NCBI GenBank assembly: GCA_013697265.1
Contig: JACCXE010000300.1
Span: forward strand, 1 to 5,205
Direction of reading: 5' to 3'
DNA length: 5,205 nucleotides
DNA from: Actinomycetota bacterium
GTDB taxonomy: Bacteria > Actinomycetota > Acidimicrobiia > Acidimicrobiales > JACCXE01
Shown in pieces: positions 1 through 5,205 of this stretch. The notes beneath the pieces were generated by a model that was not told where the DNA came from, searched no databases, and saw only the letters and a list, made by a program, of their open reading frames with translations. A program made the translations under genes and the position numbers. Every line of letters begins with the position of its first letter. The first letter of the stretch is position 1.

Positions 1-192
1 GGCTGCGGCCACGATGGTGGTAGGTGGCTCCGTCGTAGTCGACGCGTTGGCGTCGAGCGCGGTGAGGCCGTTCGAATCGCCCTTCGAGTTCTGGGCCTTG
101 GCCGCCTTGTCGAGGCGGTTGGTCGAGCCGCAGGCGGCGCCGAACAACGCGACGCAAAGCAGCAGAGAGATAAGGGTGCGGTTTTTGATCAT
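1..192 (-). CDS. Secreted lipoprotein, probable ABC substrate-binding protein (3' end outside window)
   Basis: Sixty-four codons are visible from ATG at 192, open through the left edge. The N-terminus is a textbook lipoprotein signal: MIKNR (positive n-region), hydrophobic LISLLLCVALF at 7-17, then GAAC with Cys21 as the likely lipidated residue. Gly at -3 is less usual than Leu or Val but tolerated. Residues 22-64 are a low-complexity Ser/Thr/Asn/Ala stretch including STTTEPPTT, which looks like a flexible tether between the membrane anchor and a folded domain. No binding-protein fold is visible yet. The call as the importer's binding protein (LivJ/LivK or Peripla_BP_6 type) rests on position, directly downstream of both permeases and both ATPases, which otherwise lack a binding protein here. 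An in-frame GTG at 225 could add 11 residues and give a 4-nt overlap with the upstream stop. I prefer ATG192 because it gives the usual short n-region. Lipoprotein call is strong; binding protein is inference. Confidence 0.8.
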   Translation of the reverse strand, partial: MIKNRTLISLLLCVALFGAACGSTNRLDKAAKAQNSKGDSNGLTALDANASTTTEPPTTIVAAA

Positions 193-221
193 GGGAACGC
201 TTTCGTTAATGGACGATTGTG

Positions 222-3128
222 TCACTTGGCAAGCGCCTTCTTGGTGGTCCGCCGCGGCGGCGGCGTGGCTGGCTTTCGGGTACGGGGCTTGGGCGCGGCC
301 CGGTTCACCTTGGCTCGTATTCCCGAACGGGCGACCGCGTTGACATCGCCGCCGAGGTAGGCCTCGAGCACGAGAGGGTCCGCCATGACCTGCTTGGGCG
401 ATCCGTTGGCGATGACCAGACCGGATTCCATCGCGACGATGCGGTCGGAGATCGCGGTGATCAGCGGCATGTCGTGCTCGATCACGATGAGCGTCGCGCC
501 CAGGTGCGATTTTACCCGAGCGAGTAGCGCTCCGAGCGCCTCGGTCTCGCGTTGGGCGACGCCCGAGGACGGCTCGTCGAGCAATAGGAGCGTTGGCTCC
601 AGCGCAATGACACAGGTGAGTTCGGTAATGCGGCGCGTGCCGGTTGAAAGGTCACCGGTTTGCTTGTCGGCGTAGTCACCCAGGCCCATCAAGTCGACCA
701 GTTCAAGAGAGCGTTTGTACTTGGACTTGTCGGCGCCGGTGAGTCCGAGCAACGACGGCAAGGTGCCGGTGGGGTTTCGGCGTTCGAGCGCCAGTTGGAT
801 CGTCTCGATGACGGTGAGCGTCGGGAACAACCCGGCGTCCTGGAACGAGCGGATCACACCCCGCTGGGCCCGGCGCTCGGGGGTGTCGCGGGTGATCTCG
901 TGGCCGTCGAACATGATCCGCCCGTGGTCGGGCCGGGTGAAACCACCGATCAGTTCGAACAGGGTCGTCTTGCCCGCGCCGTTCGGGCCGATCAGGCCCA
1001 GGGTTTCGCCGCGCTCTACGTCAAGATCGACGCCGTCCATCGCGTGGACACCGCCGAAGGACTTCCGAAGGCCGCATACCTCGACCAGCACATCGCGCTT
1101 GGTGCCGTTGCCTGACGTGGGGCGCGTCGTCGCGGCTTCGACCTTGAGCGAGCTGGCGAACGAAGGAGCACTCGCGTCGACTTCGCCGCCACGGTCGTTC
1201 GCCGAAACGCGCCGGTGGTCGAATCGCAACGCCACCGCGATCGCCCGGTCGCGGATCGGTCGCACGAAATGGGCGAGCCCACTAGGAAAATACAAGATCA
1301 GCAGTAGCCATCCCGTACTAGTGGCCGCCAACCCGGAGCTGCCGATGTCGGTGAAGAAGCGGGGAATGCCGATGATGTAGAGCGCTCCGAGGAGCGGACC
1401 CGCAAGCAGGCCGATACCGCCGATCACGACGAGCGCGACCACTTCGACGTTCGAGCCGATCGCGAAATCGCCGGGCCGCAGCGCTGAGAGCGTGTGGCCA
1501 TAAAGAGCGCCGCCCACGCCCGCGAAGAAGCCGGCGATGGCGAAGGTTTCGAGCTTGACCCGAGTTGCGGGCACACTGAAGGCGCGCGCGCCGTCCTCGT
1601 TATCGCGCAAGGCGCGCTGCCGACGCCCCAGACCCGACCGCCAGACGTTGCGTGCCAACACCAGACAGAGCGTGAAGACGACGACGGCGAACAGGTAGTA
1701 GGACTTGCCGCGATCGAGCGCATAGCCGTTGAAGATCGGCCGACCTGGAATCTTGGTGCTGCCGAGCATCCACGACTGCGGCAACAGCCACCGCTCGGCG
1801 GCCACGGCGAAGCCCAGGGTTGTGACGGCGAGCAGCAGGCCCTTGATCCGAAGCGCCGGCAATCCGATCACCACCGACGACGCCGCGGTGACGAGGCCGG
1901 CGCCGATGAAGGCCAGCGGGAAGTTACCCGTCGAATCTGCAATGTGAATCGACACGGCGGCGCCCACACCCGCGAGCGCGAACTGGCCGAGCGAGAGCTG
2001 GCCGCCCAGGCCGGTCACGATGCCCAACGACAGGCCGATCAGCGCGATGGCGAGGATCACCGTCAAGGTGGTCGACGTCTGGCTCGACACCATGAGCGGC
2101 ACGACCGCGGCCACGGCGATCGCGGCGATGCCGACACCCGAGCCAAGGAAGCGCACGGTGCGCGAGTTGCGCAGGGCGCGACTGAGCGGCGGCCACGGCT
2201 GCACCGCACTCCACTCGCCGCTCTCGCGCTCGCGACTGCTGCCTCGGCTCTGAAACAACAGCGCGGCGAGGATCACTATGAAAAGCGCGAGCTCGACGGT
2301 GCCCGAATCCGGATATGTCTGCTTCAGCACCTGCTCGAGCACGCCCACGCCCACGCCGGCCGCCAGCGCGACAGGAAGGCTCTGCATCCGACCGATCACC
2401 GCTGCGGCCAACGCCCGCACCAGGATGTTCGGGCCGAGCCCGGCGGCGGCGATAAAGCCGAGAGCGGGACGGAGCAACGCCGCGGTGAGCGCGGCCACCG
2501 CGCCGCCGATCATCCAGGCCAGCGTGGACATGCGGGCCGAGAACACGCCGGCCATGCGGGCCGCCTCGGGGTTGGCCGACGCGGCGCGCACGGCGAGGCC
2601 GAAACGGCTGTAGCGCAGGAACATCACGATCGCGGTTACCGCCAACGGGCTGAGGATCAACATGCCCATGTACGCCCGCGTGATGAGCACCGGCCCGATG
2701 CGAAAAGTCGGCAGGAACGGCGGCTCAGGGAAGCCGGCGCCGTTGGGCGCGAGAGCGTTGATCGCCCCCGACGCGAAGAACAGCACCTGGGCAAAGCCCA
2801 GGGTGGCGACCAGCGACATGATCTTGGGCGCGGTGCGCAAGCGCCTGATGATCGCCACCTCGGCCAGACCTCCCATGCCCGCCGACAGCACCATCGCCAT
2901 CGGTAGACCGACCCAATACGGCACGCCCCACCGCAGTACGGACACACCGAGGAACGCGGCGCCAAACCCACCGATCTCGCCGTGCGCGAAATTGATGATC
3001 TTGTTCGAGCGATAGACGACCACGAGGCCCACCGCCAGCAAGCCGTAGCTCAGGCCGGTGATGAAGCCGAGGGCCAGCGTCGACGGGTCGACGTTAAGGC
3101 CGAACACTTCGGACACCGCGAGCGTCAC
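222..3128 (-). CDS. LivH-LivM-LivG fusion: two branched-chain amino acid-type permeases plus ATPase in one chain
   Basis: This 968-residue protein carries both permeases and one ATPase of a LIV/HAAT-family importer of the inner membrane. LivH part, residues 1-295 (nt 2244-3128): INFAHGEIGGFGAAF at 45-59, a coupling loop around 174-195 (SRFGLAVRAA, NPEAARMAG) and a VIGRMQSLP element at 244-252. LivM part, about 326-634 (nt 1227-2153): GLGGQLSLGQ at 373-382, coupling loop RALRDNEDGARAF at 505-517, and VVIGGIGLLAGPLLGA at 567-582. LivG part, about 679-928 (nt 345-1094): Walker A GPNGAGKT at 714-721, Q-loop Gln763, signature LSTGT at 827-831, Walker B LLLLDE ending at 852, H-loop His885. Hydrophilic linkers (295-325 and 635-678) separate the parts, and the last 30 residues are Pro/Lys/Arg-rich. 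The summed length is close to E. coli LivH+LivM+LivG (about 990), so no module looks truncated. The GTG start overlaps the upstream stop by 4 nt, implying translational coupling. Substrate is unassigned; a urea/amide or other HAAT system is an alternative. Confidence 0.95.
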   Translation of the reverse strand: MTLAVSEVFGLNVDPSTLALGFITGLSYGLLAVGLVVVYRSNKIINFAHGEIGGFGAAFLGVSVLRWGVPYWVGLPMAMVLSAGMGGLAEVAIIRRLRTAPKIMSLVATLGFAQVLFFASGAINALAPNGAGFPEPPFLPTFRIGPVLITRAYMGMLILSPLAVTAIVMFLRYSRFGLAVRAASANPEAARMAGVFSARMSTLAWMIGGAVAALTAALLRPALGFIAAAGLGPNILVRALAAAVIGRMQSLPVALAAGVGVGVLEQVLKQTYPDSGTVELALFIVILAALLFQSRGSSRERESGEWSAVQPWPPLSRALRNSRTVRFLGSGVGIAAIAVAAVVPLMVSSQTSTTLTVILAIALIGLSLGIVTGLGGQLSLGQFALAGVGAAVSIHIADSTGNFPLAFIGAGLVTAASSVVIGLPALRIKGLLLAVTTLGFAVAAERWLLPQSWMLGSTKIPGRPIFNGYALDRGKSYYLFAVVVFTLCLVLARNVWRSGLGRRQRALRDNEDGARAFSVPATRVKLETFAIAGFFAGVGGALYGHTLSALRPGDFAIGSNVEVVALVVIGGIGLLAGPLLGALYIIGIPRFFTDIGSSGLAATSTGWLLLILYFPSGLAHFVRPIRDRAIAVALRFDHRRVSANDRGGEVDASAPSFASSLKVEAATTRPTSGNGTKRDVLVEVCGLRKSFGGVHAMDGVDLDVERGETLGLIGPNGAGKTTLFELIGGFTRPDHGRIMFDGHEITRDTPERRAQRGVIRSFQDAGLFPTLTVIETIQLALERRNPTGTLPSLLGLTGADKSKYKRSLELVDLMGLGDYADKQTGDLSTGTRRITELTCVIALEPTLLLLDEPSSGVAQRETEALGALLARVKSHLGATLIVIEHDMPLITAISDRIVAMESGLVIANGSPKQVMADPLVLEAYLGGDVNAVARSGIRAKVNRAAPKPRTRKPATPPPRRTTKKALAK
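236..242 (-). promoter_or_regulatory. Possible ribosome binding site for an alternative lipoprotein start at GTG225
   Basis: The minus strand reads AAGAAGG, 10 bases upstream of GTG at 225-223, within the Lys-Lys codons near the LivG C-terminus. It is a better purine match than anything before ATG192, where only GAAAG stands about 7 bases upstream. This leaves the lipoprotein start undecided. The AAG-AAG codons of a Lys-rich tail could produce the match by chance. Confidence 0.3.
3125..3128 (-). other. GTGA stop/start overlap between MFS-LivF and LivHMG genes
   Basis: On the minus strand the four bases read GTGA. The GTG (3128-3126) starts the LivH-LivM-LivG gene and the TGA (3127-3125) ends the MFS-LivF gene. 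Such overlaps are known to couple translation of neighbouring genes, which suits subunits needed in equal amounts. It also supports reading both genes as one transcript. Confidence 0.9.
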
Positions 3129-5205
3129 TTCGTCATCCCCCGGGTGGCGCCTTCGAGGAAGACGGAACGAAGCAGGTCGTCGCGGCCCAGCAGTTCGGCG
3201 GCGGCGCCGTCGAAGCGGATCTCGCCCTTTTCCATGAAGTACGCGTGCTCGACGGCAGACAGCGCGATGTTGACCGATTGCTCGACGAGCACCACCGCCG
3301 TTCCCGCGGCGTTAATGCGACGGACCATTTCCAGCAATTCACCCACGACCTTGGGTGCGAGGCCAAGCGACAACTCGTCGATGAGCAGCAGTCGGGGCTT
3401 CACGATCAGCGCTTTGGACAACGCCAGCATCTGCTGCTCGCCGCCCGACAACGTGGAGGCCATCTGGTCGCGGCGCTCGGCCAAACGCGGGAAGGCGGCG
3501 AAGGATTCTTCGATGCCGGTTTCGATCGCGCCCTTGTTGCGGCCGTGGGAGAAGCCGTAGACGCGCAAGTTGTCGGCAACCGTCATCGGGCCGAACACGG
3601 CCTTGCCGCCCGGGATCTGGGTGACGCCGCGGCTCACCCGGCGTTCGGCGTCGAGATAGGTGACGTCGGCGCCGTCGAGGCGCACGGTGCCCTTGCTCGG
3701 CAGCCCGACGCCCGACACGACGCGCAGCAGCGTGGACTTGCCCGCGCCGTTCGTGCCGAGCAGCGCGACCATCTCGCCGTCGTCGACGGTGAAGTCCACG
3801 TCGAAGAGCACCTGGAGGCGGCCGTAGGAGAAGTCGATGCCCCGGCAAGACAACAGCGGCAGGTGCTGGCCTTGGCTGCGCAGCACGCTCAGTTCTTCGT
3901 CTTCGACCAGTTCGTCGACCATGCGGTCGAAGTCGGCGTCCACGGTTTGCGCGGCGGTGCGCAATACCAACGCGGCGATCAGGCCGGGCACCACGAGGAA
4001 CCCGATCGCACCGGTCGATCCGAGTGCGGCTTCGGCGCCGCTGAGCAGGAGCACGCCGCCGAAGCCGCCGACCGCGGCGGTGAAAATGCCGGCTAGCGCA
4101 GCGGCGTGGGGCCGCATAGATGCGGGCACGATGGACAGGATCGTCATCGTGAGCGCAATGCCGAGCAGGCCGAAGGCAGCGAATGAGAGCCCGAACAGCA
4201 GGACGAGCCCGCCGAGGAACGGGGAGAACACCGCCAGCGGCAATAGCACGGCGCCGATCGCCAGCACTACGGCCGACGCCCGCACGAACGACGCCGGGTC
4301 GCGCTGGAACAGCGCTTCGCCCCGCTTTCCGAACGCGGCGAACGCGGCGATGGCGAACACCGGCAGCGCGGCGAAGAACAGGCCGCGGCCGCCAGGGCCG
4401 AGGCCCCATCGCTGCTCGAGGAAAAAGAAGAAGAACGTGTTGAGCGGCACCGTGAACATGCCGAGCACGGCCGACGCGGTGAGGATGCGCTTCACCGTGG
4501 GGATCAGGAAGAGGCGACGGCACACTTCGAAGAACCCGAGGCGGATGTCGTCGGTGGTTGTCTGGTGGCCGGCAACGGCTTCGCGCACCTTGGCGGTGTC
4601 CCACTTGCCGACACCGGGGTCGCGCAGCCCGACGCTTACCACCGCGGCGGCCAGCGACACGAGGCCGAGGACGATGAACACGCCTCGCCAGGTGAAGCCG
4701 AGCAACGCCGTGAGAACGGCCACGGCGAGCGGTGCCGCGATGTTGCCGAAGGCGTCCGCTCCTCGGTAGACCGACAGCACGCGCACTCGCACGCTCGGCG
4801 CGTGCGTGTCCATGAGTAGCGGCGTGTGGGTGGCCCGCACCGTGCCGGTGGTGGCGCCGTCGGCCAGCAACACACCGGCGAGGCCCCATGCCCCGGACAC
4901 GAGCCCGGTGAGCAGCGTGAGCCCGCTCCAGGCGAACGCGTTCACGATGCTGAGCACGCCGCGGCGACCCTTCTGCTGGATGTAGGCGGCGGTCGGCAGC
5001 GTGGCCAACGTGATGGCCAGGATCTTGAGAGTTGACAACCCGGCCAACGCACCTTTGCCGATGCCGAGCGTGGAACTCATCTCGGGGCCGAGCACGAAGA
5101 ACGCGTAGCCCTGGAGCTCGTCGACGATCACGAGCACCGACAGGGCGATGAGCGGATACCAGCCGACGCCGGACAGCTTCAGCCCCTCGCGCAGAGGCGG
5201 GGCGT
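3125..5205 (-). CDS. MFS carrier fused to LivF-type ABC ATPase (5' end outside window)
   Basis: This is an MFS membrane carrier joined in frame to a LivF-like ATPase. The frame stays open to the right edge. A GTG at 5137 is in frame but lies inside the first membrane helix (WYPLIALSVLVIV spans it), so the true start lies beyond 5205. Residues below are numbered from that GTG, with 22 more codons visible upstream. Residues to about 393 (nt 3959-5205) hold about 12 hydrophobic segments in a 6+6 arrangement. A hydrophilic loop lies at 172-217 and a motif-A-like AAYIQQKGRR at 50-59. An acidic linker (about 399-418) leads to the ATPase at 425-665 (nt 3143-3865): Walker A GTNGAGKST at 461-469, signature LSGGEQQ at 563-569, Walker B LLLIDE ending at 588, then LGLAP, and VEQ at 618-620 as in LivF. 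The Q-loop position, normally Glu in LivF, is Gly510 (IPGGKAVF). The ATPase is LivF-sized (E. coli LivF is about 237 residues). It should energise import with the LivH-LivM-LivG protein encoded next. The role of the MFS part and the substrate are unknown. Domain calls are firm; function is inferred. Confidence 0.93.
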   Translation of the reverse strand, partial: APPLREGLKLSGVGWYPLIALSVLVIVDELQGYAFFVLGPEMSSTLGIGKGALAGLSTLKILAITLATLPTAAYIQQKGRRGVLSIVNAFAWSGLTLLTGLVSGAWGLAGVLLADGATTGTVRATHTPLLMDTHAPSVRVRVLSVYRGADAFGNIAAPLAVAVLTALLGFTWRGVFIVLGLVSLAAAVVSVGLRDPGVGKWDTAKVREAVAGHQTTTDDIRLGFFEVCRRLFLIPTVKRILTASAVLGMFTVPLNTFFFFFLEQRWGLGPGGRGLFFAALPVFAIAAFAAFGKRGEALFQRDPASFVRASAVVLAIGAVLLPLAVFSPFLGGLVLLFGLSFAAFGLLGIALTMTILSIVPASMRPHAAALAGIFTAAVGGFGGVLLLSGAEAALGSTGAIGFLVVPGLIAALVLRTAAQTVDADFDRMVDELVEDEELSVLRSQGQHLPLLSCRGIDFSYGRLQVLFDVDFTVDDGEMVALLGTNGAGKSTLLRVVSGVGLPSKGTVRLDGADVTYLDAERRVSRGVTQIPGGKAVFGPMTVADNLRVYGFSHGRNKGAIETGIEESFAAFPRLAERRDQMASTLSGGEQQMLALSKALIVKPRLLLIDELSLGLAPKVVGELLEMVRRINAAGTAVVLVEQSVNIALSAVEHAYFMEKGEIRFDGAAAELLGRDDLLRSVFLEGATRGMTK
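3136..3141 (-). promoter_or_regulatory. Possible ribosome binding site for the LivHMG gene
   Basis: The minus strand reads GGGGGA here, 7 bases before the GTG start at 3128, inside the last codons of the upstream gene. The spacing is right, but the match to the anti-Shine-Dalgarno sequence is only partial, so termination-reinitiation at the GTGA overlap may matter more. Confidence 0.4.

Noticed and set aside
197..208. Small inverted repeat AACG-AAAG-CGTT as a terminator between LivHMG and the lipoprotein gene
   Set aside because: A four-base-pair stem without a T-run is too weak for a terminator, and the genes appear to be cotranscribed. At most it might influence initiation at ATG192.
2338..2356. 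Repeat of cacgcc units
   Set aside because: It encodes Gly-Val-Gly-Val-Gly-Val in a LivH helix and is accounted for by the protein sequence.
1494..2906. A 470-codon open frame on the plus strand, antisense to LivH-LivM
   Set aside because: Its translation is rich in Arg, His, Gln, Gly and Asp with no hydrophobic core or recognisable motif. Long antisense frames are expected opposite high-GC genes, and the opposite strand has clear conserved permease motifs.
4320..4356. Short tandem-like repeat (aacgcggcg units)
   Set aside because: It encodes Ala/Phe-rich membrane helix residues (AIAAFAAF) in the MFS part. Two imperfect units are explained by codon bias.
3339..4889. A 516-codon minus-strand frame overlapping the MFS-LivF gene in another frame
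   Set aside because: The product is an Arg/Ala/Pro/His-rich shadow without domains, while the overlapping frame encodes clear MFS helices and ABC motifs.
5135..5137. GTG as the true start of the MFS-LivF gene
   Set aside because: The frame is open for 22 more codons to the window edge and those codons encode the beginning of the first membrane helix, so starting here would cut the helix.
222..5205. Assigning the system to leucine/isoleucine/valine or to urea (Urt) uptake
   Set aside because: The permease and ATPase motifs are shared across HAAT systems, and the ligand-binding domain that would decide lies outside the window.

Overview
The window is about two-thirds G+C by eye. It carries a single tightly packed transcription unit on the minus strand, read from right to left, which runs off both window edges. 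The base composition, GTG starts, basic Pro/Lys/Arg tail on an ATPase, Thr/Pro-rich tether after a lipoprotein cysteine and the 'LSTGTRRI' type LivG signature all suggest a high-GC actinobacterium. Acidimicrobiia or relatives is my best guess, but that is inference.

Layout in transcription order. (1) 5205-3125: a 5'-truncated gene for a major facilitator superfamily (MFS) carrier fused to a complete LivF-type ABC ATPase. (2) 3128-222: a 968-residue protein fusing LivH permease, LivM permease and LivG ATPase. Its GTG start overlaps the previous stop by 4 nt (GTGA). (3) 192 (or 225) to 1: the first 64 (or 75) codons of a secreted lipoprotein, most likely the substrate-binding protein, cut off by the left edge.

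Together these supply every part of a LIV/HAAT-type ABC importer (two permeases, two ATPases, a probable binding lipoprotein) in three polypeptides rather than five or six, plus an MFS domain that canonical LIV systems lack. One ATPase is tethered to the LivH-LivM core and the other to the MFS carrier. An assembled LivG/LivF dimer would therefore put the MFS domain next to the importer. Motif reading predicts asymmetric ATP sites: one is canonical (LivG Walker motifs with the LivF LSGGE signature). The other is degenerate (LivF has Gly at the Q-loop position and LivG has LSTGT in place of an LSGGQ/LSYGQ-type signature).

The substrate cannot be read from the sequence. Branched-chain or other amino acids, amides or more hydrophobic compounds are all possible. 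No RNA genes, mobile elements, CRISPR arrays, promoters or terminators were found. There is no gene-free stretch above 300 bases; the only non-coding gap is 29 bases or none, depending on the start of the last gene.
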